Source: Planctomycetota bacterium
GTDB lineage: Bacteria > Planctomycetota > UBA8742 > UBA2392
Length of the DNA stretch: 64,000 bases
Direction of reading: 5' to 3'
NCBI GenBank assembly: GCA_025993795.1
Contig: JAMQHL010000025.1
Span: 62,001-126,000 of the forward strand
Shown: in pieces, positions 7,536 through 15,928 of the stretch
How the letters are laid out: every line of letters begins with the position of its first letter
How positions within the stretch are numbered: the stretch's first letter is position 1
Translations under genes and position numbers: made by a program
The notes under the pieces: model-generated
Told to the model about the DNA's origin: nothing
Seen by the model: only the letters and a program-made list of their open reading frames with translations
The model's database searches: none

Positions 7536-8390
7536 ATGGCCAATCCGCAAAGAGCCGACATTCTCCTTCCCCGCATTACCCTTGCGGCTAGCCTCGCCTT
7601 TGTGGGCGTCATTGGCGCGATATGGTGGATTTCCTCCAGCCAACTCGCGCTGGCGCAAGCCGCCGACAGCTTCATGGACGTGTTCACGGCTGCCGTCCTG
7701 ACCTGGACGGTCGGCATCAGCCGCCAACCACAGGACAAAGAGCACCCCTTCGGCCACACGCGCGCCCAGCCGATCGGGGGGCTGGTTACAGCCGTGATTG
7801 CCGGTGTGGTCGCATTCGAAGTTGCCCGCAGCGCCGTGTTTGCACTGCTGGGGGATGCCGAGCCCTCACTGGAGTGGATCATGGTGGGAGTGTTCGGGGC
7901 AAAGGTCGCGTTCAAAGCCGCGATTTATGCGCTGTCACGCAACCATGGCCACGTCCGGCCGGCACTGAACGCGCTGGCGGTGGATGCGCGCAACGATGTG
8001 CTTCTGGGACTGCTTGCAGTCGGCGGGTTTTTCGCGGCGCGGTTCGGAGTGCCGACACTGGACGCCTGGCTAGCCTTGCCAATCGCGGCCTGGATCGCCT
8101 GGTCGGGCGTTGAACTCGCGCGGGATAACATTCGCCTGCTGATGGGTGAAGCACCCCCGCAAAAGAGGCAAGAACAGCTGGCGACGATTGCCGCTGCCGT
8201 GCCCGGCGTGAAAACCGCCCATGATCTGCGAGCTCACTACCTGGGCACCATGCTGCATGCGCACGTGCATATCGTCGTAGACCCCGCGCTCTCCCTGAAG
8301 CAGGCCCATGATATCGGCGAGGCAGTCCGCCTCGCCGTCGAGGCCGAGCCGGACGTGTCTCATTGCTCGGTGCATATCGACATCGAGTAG
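7536..8390 (+). CDS. Cation diffusion facilitator (CDF) transporter, all-Asp metal site
   Basis: The 284-residue protein has six predicted spans and a C-terminal cytoplasmic domain (about 195-284) of CDF type. Family signatures are the HPFGHTRAQ loop after TM2 and VDARNDVLLG in TM5. The transport site would be Asp44 and Asp48 (ADSFMD) plus Asp150 and Asp154 (DARND). From the CDF literature, Zn-transporting members carry His in TM5, while DxxxD at both sites is typical of Mn or related subgroups. Export of Mn or Fe is therefore the better guess. It likely acts as an inner-membrane cation/proton antiporter. The neighbouring gene is divergent. Confidence 0.9.
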   Translation: MANPQRADILLPRITLAASLAFVGVIGAIWWISSSQLALAQAADSFMDVFTAAVLTWTVGISRQPQDKEHPFGHTRAQPIGGLVTAVIAGVVAFEVARSAVFALLGDAEPSLEWIMVGVFGAKVAFKAAIYALSRNHGHVRPALNALAVDARNDVLLGLLAVGGFFAARFGVPTLDAWLALPIAAWIAWSGVELARDNIRLLMGEAPPQKRQEQLATIAAAVPGVKTAHDLRAHYLGTMLHAHVHIVVDPALSLKQAHDIGEAVRLAVEAEPDVSHCSVHIDIE

Positions 8391-8405
8391 CACCCTGCCG
8401 ATGCT

Positions 8406-9323
8406 ATGCTGGCAGCCATGAGCAAGTTTCCGGCGCCATCTTCGCATAGGGGCCCGCCCGCCAACGTTGCCGGCTGCATTGACCTGCACATGCACTCAAG
8501 GTGCAGCGACGGCGAGCAGCAACCGGAGTTCCTTGTCGAATGGGCAGCCGCCCTGGGCCTGCAAACGATCAGCCTGACCGATCACGACACCACGCGCGGC
8601 GTAGAACGCGCGATTAAGGCCGGCAATCAGCTTGGCGTGGAAGTGATTCCGGGGTGCGAGATCAGCGTAAAATTGAGCGGCGGCACGTTTCACCTGCTTG
8701 CGTACGGATACGACCCCAACGACCAGAACTTTGACGCGCGCCTGCGCGAAATTGCAGCCAAGCGCGAGGCGCGCAATCGCAACATCCTGCAGGCACTTGC
8801 CGAACTTGGCATGCCGATGGCCTATGGCGAACTTACCGCACAAGCCGGTGAGGCGGTCGTCGGTCGCCCGCACATTGCCGCGCTGATGGTACGCAAGGGC
8901 TACGCACAGTCCCAGCAGGAAGCATTCGACAAGTGGATCGCTAACGACGGCCCGGCGTACTTCGAGAAGGATACGTTCGGCCCACAAGAGGCACTGGGCT
9001 TCGTCCGCGAACACAATGCGGTACCGGTGCTTGCGCACCCTTATTGGCTCAATCGCGGAAGCCTTGCCGCGACTGAAGAGTACCTGCGCGAGATGAAGGG
9101 TTACGGGCTGATGGGCATCGAAGCCATCTACCCCGACCACGACGCCGAATGGACGCAGGGATTGCTTGCGATCGCCAGCCGCCTCGGTTTGATCGTCACG
9201 GGCGGCAGCGACTATCACGGCGGCAAGACCAAGCCGCACACCACGCTGGGCCACGGAGAGGGCGGCGGGTTCAAGGTGCCGGCGGCGTTGCTCGACAGCC
9301 TGCGCAATGCCTGCCGGGCATGA
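8406..9323 (+). CDS. PHP-domain phosphoesterase (RNase AM/TrpH-YciV type)
   Basis: The protein is 305 residues from the first ATG; a second ATG at 8418 (MSKFPAPS) is equally possible because neither has a clear ribosome site. PHP motifs are DLHMHSRCSDGE (H-x-H), SLTDHDTTRG, VIPGCEIS, a mid-domain RPHIA, VLAHPYW, and a C-terminal GGSDYHGG. Together they supply the trinuclear metal site. Homologues hydrolyse 3',5'-nucleoside bisphosphates or trim 5' ends of RNA. The GNAT gene starts 13 nt downstream, suggesting an operon. Confidence 0.9.
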   Translation: MLAAMSKFPAPSSHRGPPANVAGCIDLHMHSRCSDGEQQPEFLVEWAAALGLQTISLTDHDTTRGVERAIKAGNQLGVEVIPGCEISVKLSGGTFHLLAYGYDPNDQNFDARLREIAAKREARNRNILQALAELGMPMAYGELTAQAGEAVVGRPHIAALMVRKGYAQSQQEAFDKWIANDGPAYFEKDTFGPQEALGFVREHNAVPVLAHPYWLNRGSLAATEEYLREMKGYGLMGIEAIYPDHDAEWTQGLLAIASRLGLIVTGGSDYHGGKTKPHTTLGHGEGGGFKVPAALLDSLRNACRA

Positions 9324-9336
9324 GAAGCGGAACGCG

Positions 9337-9849
9337 ATGCAGACGATGCCTGACAACTACCGCATTCGCAAAGTTGCGGTCGATGACGAGCAGCTTCGTC
9401 CGCTCATTGACCTTCACCACGAGTGCCTGCCCTCGCGACAGCACGCTGCGCCCGAACAGAAAGCCGGGTTTCTGGCCGAAGTACGCGACGCCTTGAGGGG
9501 CCGCGAAGCGCTGGTGCTGGCGGTTTTCGACGCCGATCGAGTCGTTGCTTACAAGGTTGCATACCGCACGGGGAACCGACATGAGATTCTGTACTCATGG
9601 CTTGGCGGTGTTCACCCCCACCACCGCCGCAGGGGCCTTGCGCGGGCACTGATTCGGGCCCAGCATGCATGGGCCCTTGAGAGTGGGCTTACGCACGTCG
9701 AAACCCAAACATGGGGCGACAACGCCGGCATGTTGATGCTGAACCTGCAGGAAGGCTTCAGCATTGTCGGCGCAACCAGCGGCCCCGACCGCCCGGGCGT
9801 CCGCGTGATCCTGCGAAAGACTTTGTCAGCCCCGACCCTTCCACGTTAG
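9337..9849 (+). CDS. GNAT-family N-acetyltransferase
   Basis: The start chosen is the ATG of MQTMPDNYRIRKVAVDD, after GAGAAGCGGA; it gives 170 residues. The acetyl-CoA loop is GGVHPHHRRRGLARALIRAQ, the R/Q-x-x-G-x-A type. The C-terminal half has VETQTWGDNAGMLMLNLQEG, the usual strand-helix in which a residue substitutes for the motif-B Tyr or Asn. The substrate is unknown. It follows the PHP gene closely on the same strand. Confidence 0.85.
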   Translation: MQTMPDNYRIRKVAVDDEQLRPLIDLHHECLPSRQHAAPEQKAGFLAEVRDALRGREALVLAVFDADRVVAYKVAYRTGNRHEILYSWLGGVHPHHRRRGLARALIRAQHAWALESGLTHVETQTWGDNAGMLMLNLQEGFSIVGATSGPDRPGVRVILRKTLSAPTLPR

Positions 9850-9882
9850 ACTGCGCGCCAAGTTCATTCGCCAAAGGCCGGC

Positions 9883-10812
9883 ATGACACATGTGGTTCTC
9901 GCATTGCTGTTTCTGGCTGCCGCGCCGCTGGCAGCCCAGCAACCCAGCGCCGCCGAGGTGGCCTTTATCTATGAACTGAACCGTGCCCGCGCCAATCCCC
10001 AAGCTTACGACACGGCCAACAGCCTGGGCGGCATACTTTCCGGTGTCGCGGCACAGCCGCCTCTTGCTGTCAACCTAGACCTGTGTGAGTCCGCCCGCGT
10101 CCATTCAACCGACATGGCGACCAACGGCTATTTCGCGCATACCAGCCCGACGCTTGGCGCGCCCAACGGCATGGCCATCAACGCGGGATATCCGCTGCCA
10201 TACGCATCGAACGGTAACAACATTGAGTCTCTAGCGTGCATCTTCACGACCGGGGGCTCTATCAGCTACGTCGGCGCCGATGCCCTCAAGGCGCTCATCA
10301 TCGACCAGGGTGTCAGCCCGCCTGGTCACCGTTACCACCTGCTTGCCATGCAGCCCTTTTGGGAATCGCACCGCGAAATTGGCACCGGCTATGCCGAGGG
10401 CGCTGCGCCACAGGCGGGTTACAACGCGGGCGCATACTGGACGATCCATACGGCGGAACGCACGGGCACCGACCCGGTCTGGATCACGGGCGTGGCCTAC
10501 AACGATGCCAACAGCAATGGCCGCTACGACCTTGGAGAGGGGCTGGCGGGCGTGACGGTATCGGCGACGGGCCCTGGCAACCCAAGCGTACTCACCAACG
10601 CAGGCGGCGGATACTCTCTGCCATGCAGCAGCGGGGCATGGACACTCACCTGCACCGGCGGCGGGTTCAGCGGCACCGGCGATGAAAAGGGCGGCGGCGG
10701 TTGCGCGTCAAGCCCCGTCGGCGCACGACTGCTGTGGGGCCTGGCCCCGCTCTCGCTGGCAGCGCTTGGTCGTCGGCGCAGGGTCTTTGCGTCACCGCGC
10801 CATTCTCGCTAA
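9883..10812 (+). CDS. Secreted CAP/SCP-domain protein with C-terminal sorting signal
   Basis: The 309-residue protein begins with signal peptide MTHVVLALLFLAAAPLAA. A CAP domain spans about 23-190 (FIYELNRARANPQAYD, CESARVHSTDMATNGYFAHT, GHRYHLL, EIGTGYA), with His and Glu positions of the bacterial YkwD group. An SdrD/Cna-B-like Ca-binding segment follows (NDANSNGRYDLGEGLAGV, about 207-224). The C-terminus has Gly-rich GGGGC at 270-274, a hydrophobic span to about 296 and RRRR at 297-300. That tripartite tail matches MYXO-/Synerg-CTERM style surface-sorting signals, with Cys274 as the predicted processing point. CAP domain function is not established in bacteria. Confidence 0.85.
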   Translation: MTHVVLALLFLAAAPLAAQQPSAAEVAFIYELNRARANPQAYDTANSLGGILSGVAAQPPLAVNLDLCESARVHSTDMATNGYFAHTSPTLGAPNGMAINAGYPLPYASNGNNIESLACIFTTGGSISYVGADALKALIIDQGVSPPGHRYHLLAMQPFWESHREIGTGYAEGAAPQAGYNAGAYWTIHTAERTGTDPVWITGVAYNDANSNGRYDLGEGLAGVTVSATGPGNPSVLTNAGGGYSLPCSSGAWTLTCTGGGFSGTGDEKGGGGCASSPVGARLLWGLAPLSLAALGRRRRVFASPRHSR

Positions 10813-10839
10813 CCTGCGTCCTCCACCGGGGGGCAGGGC

Positions 10840-11544
10840 ATGCTTCGACTGTCGGCATTGTTGATTGCGCTCGCGTGCTGTTTGGGCGCCCTTCACGCCC
10901 ATGACCTGGGCCGGTTCCCGGCGGGCCGCCGCGTTGCCAACCTGTTCAAGGCGCAACCGGAGGCTGCCGACGGCAAGTCGGGCACAGAACCGGCCAAATC
11001 CCTGATCGATGCATCGAAATGGCGCTCCTTGAACGCCGAAATCTGGGGCGGGGTCGTTGCCAGCAAACACACGACGTTTTCAGCCGGCTTGGGGTTCGGG
11101 TTCAAACTGATGAGCAATATCTCGTTGAACTTCCGGCTTGAGTACAACCAGGAGCTTGGCACGGCGCGGACTTACCGTCCACAGGTGCGCGCGGCGTGCT
11201 TTGAGCCCACCGTGCGCTTTCACTTCGACTTTGACCCGATGATTGCTTTCTATACAGACCACGGTCTCAGCGCGTCTGCGGGCTACTACTATTACCAGGT
11301 TGACAAGCGCATCAGCGGCAGCGGTTTGGGCAAGGTGTTTATGCTGACGTTGGGCACCGTACACACCGCCGGGCTCGAGTTCGGTGACGATTTTACTCGC
11401 GGCTTCATTGAGACAGGCCTGCGCACAAATTTTGCGCTGATCCAGTCGGCCGACAAGTCCGTGAAGGGCTTCCAGGACAACCTTCGCGAAGACGGCCGCT
11501 TTCAGTGGCTGGTGTTCCGGGCAGGCCTCAGGCTCTACTTCTGA
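10840..11544 (+). CDS. Probable outer-membrane beta-barrel protein
   Basis: The 234-residue protein has a signal peptide (MLRLSALLIALACCLGALHA). After a polar linker it shows alternating hydrophobic strands typical of small barrels: TTFSAGLGFGFKLM, ISLNFRLEYNQEL, GYYYYQVDK and GLEFGDDFTRGFIETGL. It ends in WLVFRAGLRLYF; a terminal aromatic residue is the usual BAM recognition signal of outer-membrane proteins. No family is recognised. It sits between the CAP gene and a lipoprotein gene, all on the plus strand, suggesting a cell-envelope set. Confidence 0.65.
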   Translation: MLRLSALLIALACCLGALHAHDLGRFPAGRRVANLFKAQPEAADGKSGTEPAKSLIDASKWRSLNAEIWGGVVASKHTTFSAGLGFGFKLMSNISLNFRLEYNQELGTARTYRPQVRAACFEPTVRFHFDFDPMIAFYTDHGLSASAGYYYYQVDKRISGSGLGKVFMLTLGTVHTAGLEFGDDFTRGFIETGLRTNFALIQSADKSVKGFQDNLREDGRFQWLVFRAGLRLYF

Positions 11545-11574
11545 GCCCTGTGCGAATACTCTCTTGCACGGGCT
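11544..11574 (+). terminator. Stem-loop at the stop of the barrel gene
   Basis: Arms AGCCCTGTGC (11544-11553) and GCACGGGCT (11566-11574) form a 9-bp stem with one bulged T. No T-run follows, so termination efficiency is uncertain. Confidence 0.35.
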
Positions 11575-11651
11575 ACCACCGGCAGTAGCATATAGTCAAG
11601 CCCCGAGTCCGCGCCTGTGGCCGATACCCCTTGGCCGCTGTGGAGTCGAAA

Positions 11652-12131
11652 ATGAAATCGTTGTTCGCGATGCTTGCTGTGGCGGCCGTATTCTTGATGA
11701 GCGGCTGCACCGTCTTTCAGGATGACATCTACAAGATGCAAGCCGGCTATTACTTCAGCGGCAGCTTTGACGCCGTGGACAATGCAATCCACGACGCCAT
11801 GGCCGAGAAGTTCGGCAAAGACCGCGTATTCCGCGCCGATGTGGAGTGGAAGTACGAGCACTGGACAGCAATCAGCGACCAGCGCGCGATCGGTCTGGAA
11901 AAGTACCGCATGCGCGTAAGCGCATACCCGCAGCTCGGCGCGGATGGCGTCTATGAGCCCGTGGTCGTTGCGCGCGAAGAGGTCTACACCGGGTACAGCA
12001 CCGGGCGCGGCGGACCGACGGCCATGTACAGCAACAAGTGGACGGTCGCCGGACGTGACGTTGACCTTGAAGCTGAGCTTGCCAACGAGATCACCGCGCG
12101 ACTTCGCAAGGCAAACGCCGGCGGCAAGTAG
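11652..12131 (+). CDS. Small lipoprotein of unknown function
   Basis: The ATG at 11652 gives MKSLFAMLAVAAVFLMSGC, a lipoprotein signal with Cys19 as the lipidated residue; an upstream TTG adds seven polar residues and is less likely. The 159-residue product has a soluble alpha/beta region (AIHDAMAEKFGKDRVF, TAISDQRAIGLEKYRM, VVVAREEVYTGYST, WTVAGRDVDLEAELANEI). I recognise no family. The TPR protein starts 1 nt after the stop, so translation is probably coupled. Confidence 0.75.
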   Translation: MKSLFAMLAVAAVFLMSGCTVFQDDIYKMQAGYYFSGSFDAVDNAIHDAMAEKFGKDRVFRADVEWKYEHWTAISDQRAIGLEKYRMRVSAYPQLGADGVYEPVVVAREEVYTGYSTGRGGPTAMYSNKWTVAGRDVDLEAELANEITARLRKANAGGK

Positions 12132-12132
12132 C

Positions 12133-14163
12133 ATGAAACGAAACCGCATCATGAAGGGGGCGCCCCTTGCCCGAGTGGCGCCCCTGTTTGCATTGCTGAT
12201 GATTCTGGCCGGCGGATTGAAAGCCGAAGGCCCGGAAGTCGAAGCAATTGACTGGCTGAAGCGTTCGCAGAGCGCGCTGTCCGACGGAAACCCCGAGTGC
12301 GCCAGGTTTGCCGTACATGCCGCAAAAGCCAAGCCGATGGGCGCGCGCGAAAACGTGCAGCTCAGTCTGGTATTGTTCTGGATGGGCCAGTTCGATGATT
12401 CAGCACGCTACATGCGGCGCGCGCTGGCTGTGGACCCCGCCGCCATTGCTGGACTACCGCCGCTTGCCTCGCGCATGCCGGGCGCTGACGTTGGCCTGCG
12501 ACTGAACCAGCTTGCCCTGCGGGCCGAGGCGGATTCCGAGATGTGTTTTTTGACCGGTGCGATGCTGCTGATCGACCAGGACAAGCGGCGCGCGCTGGCG
12601 TTTCTTGTGCGCGCCGAAGAACTTGCCGGCAGCGACACCCAGGCTTCGCGACTGTCGGGCAACAGCGACGATCGCAGCCGCCAACGCGGCATCAACAGCC
12701 TGCGGGCCGGCGACTGGACCGACGCCGCCCGCTCGTTCGCTTTTGCGGCACTGGACACACCCGGCACAGCCGAGCATTACGCCGGCATGGCGATCGCGCT
12801 GGCCGCGTCACAGGACGTGCCGATGGCGCGCAAAATGCTCGCGCGGGCGTTTGACCGCTATGCGGGAGAGCGCCTGCTGTCGTGGCTGCATGACCTGAAG
12901 CCGGCCCCTGGGGCCTGCGCGAGCGCCGGCAACGCCCTGCTTTCGCTGTCACAGCCAACGAAGGCGGACCTGCAGCTTGCCGCACTACTGTTGTTCACCG
13001 CGGGCTTTCATGCCAAGGCTTCTGATGCTGCGGTGCGCGTGCTGGTGGCAGACAAACTGGACCGCTTCGCGTACGACCTGAAGGCGTTTCAAGAACAGCG
13101 CGGCCTGTCTGCTGACCCCGCAGGTACGGACAACGACACTGCTGTTCCCACCCCGCCGGATCCCCCACAGCCGAAACCGGGCACCATGGACGATGCGCGG
13201 CGACACATTCGCCGTGCGGATTACGACGAGGCGCTGAAGGTGCTCGACCCACTGGTCATCGCCGGGGCCGAGCCCGAGGTGTACCGGCTGGTGTTTGTCG
13301 TGCTGATCGGAAAGGGAGATTTTCTGGATGCGGCCGTTGCTCTGCAGACATGGTTTGAGAAGGCTTCGCGCGAAGATCGTACGCGGCTGAACTCACTTCG
13401 CGACCTCTTCGGCCGCTCGGAGCTGTTTGATGCCTGGCACAAGACCGTGCTCAATCGCCGCGCCGCCGACCCGAATGCGGCGCTGCCGCGTCTCGTGAAT
13501 GCATGGGTCGAGCTGACCCGGGGGCGATACCGCACAGCACGCGAAGAACTTTTGGTTGCCAAGATCGAGCTGCCGACGAACGAGATGGTCAAGGCGCTGG
13601 ATCGCATTCTTGCCGAGGATGCCTTCCTGCAGGACGTGACCCCGGACGGCGTACCGGAAGACCCGTCGCCCCGCGCGCTTCAAGGCCAAGCCGACAAGTT
13701 GTTCCGGGCCGGTGATTACCAGGGCGCGCGCCGCGCATACCTCAAGGCCGCCGAAGCAGATGCCAAGCTGGCCTACATCACGCTTTCGCTGCTGCGCTGT
13801 GCCTTTGCGCTTGCGGACTACAACGACGGCTACTTGCGGCTCGTTCAACTGCTTGATGAACAGCAGGCGGCCATGGCCGAGGGCAAGGCTTTCCAGCTGC
13901 TGGTCGTGGACGGATACGCCAGCGCCCAGGTGTACGCCGGGCACCTTGAGGCGCTGCGCAAGCATTGCGAGCAAGGCGGCAAGGATGGCGGCATCAAGCT
14001 GGATGCCGAAGCCTGGGCGCTGTACGGCGCCATACTGATGGGCGAATCCAGTTTCAAGCCCGCTGCGGCCGCGCTGGCGAACTGGAAGGCATTCGCGCCG
14101 GACCGCCAGTTGAATAGCGGCCTGTTGCGGCTGCTTGAGTACGCCAACAAGCGTTCCGGTTGA
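12133..14163 (+). CDS. Exported TPR-repeat protein
   Basis: The chosen start is the ATG of MKRNRIMKG at 12133, directly after the lipoprotein stop; a second ATG at 12151 would also leave a signal peptide (RVAPLFALLMILAGGLKA). The product is 676 residues. Helical repeats with TPR spacing are visible at about 35-110 (ENVQLSLVLFWMGQFDDSARYMRRALAVDP), 195-290, 355-420 and 495-560 (LQGQADKLFRAGDYQGARRAYL). A Pro/Asp-rich linker lies at about 325-355. It is probably a periplasmic scaffold. It belongs to the barrel-lipoprotein-TPR run, and truD follows after 31 nt. Confidence 0.75.
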   Translation: MKRNRIMKGAPLARVAPLFALLMILAGGLKAEGPEVEAIDWLKRSQSALSDGNPECARFAVHAAKAKPMGARENVQLSLVLFWMGQFDDSARYMRRALAVDPAAIAGLPPLASRMPGADVGLRLNQLALRAEADSEMCFLTGAMLLIDQDKRRALAFLVRAEELAGSDTQASRLSGNSDDRSRQRGINSLRAGDWTDAARSFAFAALDTPGTAEHYAGMAIALAASQDVPMARKMLARAFDRYAGERLLSWLHDLKPAPGACASAGNALLSLSQPTKADLQLAALLLFTAGFHAKASDAAVRVLVADKLDRFAYDLKAFQEQRGLSADPAGTDNDTAVPTPPDPPQPKPGTMDDARRHIRRADYDEALKVLDPLVIAGAEPEVYRLVFVVLIGKGDFLDAAVALQTWFEKASREDRTRLNSLRDLFGRSELFDAWHKTVLNRRAADPNAALPRLVNAWVELTRGRYRTAREELLVAKIELPTNEMVKALDRILAEDAFLQDVTPDGVPEDPSPRALQGQADKLFRAGDYQGARRAYLKAAEADAKLAYITLSLLRCAFALADYNDGYLRLVQLLDEQQAAMAEGKAFQLLVVDGYASAQVYAGHLEALRKHCEQGGKDGGIKLDAEAWALYGAILMGESSFKPAAAALANWKAFAPDRQLNSGLLRLLEYANKRSG

Positions 14164-14194
14164 CGCGCGACTGCCCTGCGCTTCTACTTGCAGC

Positions 14195-15388
14195 ATGAAG
14201 CTGAAGACCCGCCCCGAAGACTTCGTTGTCGATGAGTCCGCCGACTTTACGCCAGACCCAGCGGGCGCCCACTTCGTGTATGAACTCACCAAGCGCTCGG
14301 TGGCAACGCTGGAGGCGCTCTCGATACTGGCCAGGCGCAACAAGCTGCGGGCCACCGAACTTTCCGCTGCCGGCCTCAAGGACAAGCACGGCTTGACGCG
14401 TCAACTTTTCAGTTCAGCGCGGCCTCTCAAGTCCGACACTGGTGATGAACGCCTTGAACTGCGCTTCGTCGGCAAGGCGCGCGCACCGCTGACGGCCGCG
14501 ATTATTCTTGGCAACAGGTTCCGCATCGTGATGCGCAATCTGAGCCCGGCGGAGCAGGCGGTGCTGGCTGCCAACGCCGAAGAGATTCAGCAGGCAGGCG
14601 TTCCGAACTACTACGACAACCAGCGCTTTGGCGGCATTGCGCACGGGCAGGGCTTCATTGCCAAGGCGCTCGCGCGAGGCGATTGCGAAGAGGCCGTGCG
14701 CCTGCATCTTGCGGCCCCCCACCGCAAGCAGAGCATGCGGGACAAGACCAACCGGCGTCTGGCAATCGAACACTGGGGCGACTGGGCGACGTTGTATGAC
14801 CGGATGACGCGTTCGCCCGAACGCGCCCTGGTCGCCTATCTGCAGGAGCATCCGGGAGACTGGGCCGGATGCTTCGAACGCATCACGCCAGCGCTGCGCA
14901 CGTTATTTGTTGCCGCCTACCAGAGTTTCCTTTTCAACCGTGTGCTCACGAGCGTGATCGCGGCCGCATGCCCGGAGCACGAGTGGCTGCACAACCGCTC
15001 AGGCGAGCTGGCGTTTCACCGTCGCCTGCCCGCGCAAGACTTGCGCGAGCTGGAGTTGCCGCTGCTCGGCGCATCGACGCGGCTGGCCGAGTACCCCGCT
15101 GTCGGCACTCATGTGGAAGCCGTGCTGGCACTGGAAGGCGTTTCGCTGGAGCAGTTGCGATTGGCTGGCCTTCAGCGCACGCGATTCAAAGCCGCATCAC
15201 GCAAGGCACTGATGACTCCTGGAGGCTTTAAGATGGAGCTGCCGCAAGCGGACGACTTGAACGAAGGCCGCGCAAAGGTGACTGTATGCTTTGATCTGCC
15301 GCGCGGCAGTTTCGCAACAATCGTTACGCGGCGACTGGTACTGGGCGCGCAACGCCCGGCAGATCAGTCCGGCGGGTCTGAATCCTGA
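14195..15388 (+). CDS. truD: tRNA pseudouridine(13) synthase TruD
   Basis: The start is the ATG of MKLKTRPEDFVVDE, giving 397 residues; longer in-frame extensions are not conserved. Motif AGLKDKHGLTRQ places the catalytic Asp at 63 (E. coli Asp80). NYYDNQRFGG and FLFNRVL in the TRUD insertion region, and the C-terminal VGTHVEAVLALEGVSLEQLRL, are family features. TruD converts U13 of tRNA-Glu to pseudouridine. The 3' end overlaps the convergent YacG-like gene by 25 nt. Confidence 0.95.
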   Translation: MKLKTRPEDFVVDESADFTPDPAGAHFVYELTKRSVATLEALSILARRNKLRATELSAAGLKDKHGLTRQLFSSARPLKSDTGDERLELRFVGKARAPLTAAIILGNRFRIVMRNLSPAEQAVLAANAEEIQQAGVPNYYDNQRFGGIAHGQGFIAKALARGDCEEAVRLHLAAPHRKQSMRDKTNRRLAIEHWGDWATLYDRMTRSPERALVAYLQEHPGDWAGCFERITPALRTLFVAAYQSFLFNRVLTSVIAAACPEHEWLHNRSGELAFHRRLPAQDLRELELPLLGASTRLAEYPAVGTHVEAVLALEGVSLEQLRLAGLQRTRFKAASRKALMTPGGFKMELPQADDLNEGRAKVTVCFDLPRGSFATIVTRRLVLGAQRPADQSGGSES

Positions 15389-15705
15389 ATGGCTTCGATG
15401 CCGCCGACCTTCATGTCATTGCCCTGCGCCAGGTCCTCGACAAACCCGTACCTGTTCGTGAACCAGCGGGCAAGGTCGATTGTCTTGCAGCGTTCACTGC
15501 AGAACGGAAACCACGCATGCTCCGACACGCTCTTGTAGGTGAAGCGCTTGAGGCACTCGGTGCAACGCTTTGTGCGGGCCTTGGCCAGACGCTCAGTCCT
15601 TCTTTGTGCCGCCTGGCTTGCTCTCTGGCGCCTTCGTTTCGGCGGGTTTGGTGTCGGTCTTTGACTCGGGCTTGGATTCGCTCTTTGAGTCCGGCTTGGG
15701 CTCAC
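15364..15705 (-). CDS. YacG-like zinc-ribbon protein (DNA gyrase inhibitor family)
   Basis: The conserved part is RCTECLKRF, then FPFCSERCKTIDLARWF, which is the C-x2-C/C-x3-C zinc ribbon and DLxxW motif of YacG. E. coli YacG is about 65 residues and binds GyrB. The only in-frame standard start is GTG at 15705, inside the upstream FmdB gene, which would add an Arg/Pro/Ser-rich leader encoded out of frame with FmdB (113 residues total). A CTG at 15588, 8 nt after an AAGGA, would give a more normal 74-residue protein. The true start is unresolved. Confidence 0.7.
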   Translation of the reverse strand: MSPSRTQRANPSPSQRPTPNPPKRRRQRASQAAQRRTERLAKARTKRCTECLKRFTYKSVSEHAWFPFCSERCKTIDLARWFTNRYGFVEDLAQGNDMKVGGIEAIQDSDPPD

Positions 15706-15895
15706 CGCCCTTGCGCGCGTAATCCGTAAGGTAAAAGCCGCTGCCCTTGAAAATCAGGCCGCCGCCGGTGCCGATCAGGCGCTTGACCTTGCGTTTGCCG
15801 CACTTGGGACAAAGCTTGAGGGGCTTTTGCTTGATGCTCTGGAACGCCTCGAATGTGTGGCCGCAATCGGGACATTGGAAGTCGTAGGTTGGCAT
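15593..15895 (-). CDS. FmdB-type zinc-ribbon regulatory protein
   Basis: The 100-residue protein begins MPTYDFQCPDCGHTFEAFQS and continues LKLCPKCGKRKVKRLIG, giving two CxxC pairs as in the FmdB/CxxC_CXXC_SSSS family. The typical GSGFYLTDY segment follows at about 53-61. The C-terminal 35 residues are a Lys/Pro/Glu/Ser low-complexity tail built on repeats of K-P-x-S-K. The role of the family is unclear; members often sit near grpE/dnaJ or translation genes, as here. The grpE stop is 33 nt upstream. Confidence 0.85.
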   Translation of the reverse strand: MPTYDFQCPDCGHTFEAFQSIKQKPLKLCPKCGKRKVKRLIGTGGGLIFKGSGFYLTDYARKGGEPKPDSKSESKPESKTDTKPAETKAPESKPGGTKKD

Positions 15896-15928
15896 GCTGC
15901 CGCTCCGCTGCTGAAACCTGAACCTTGC

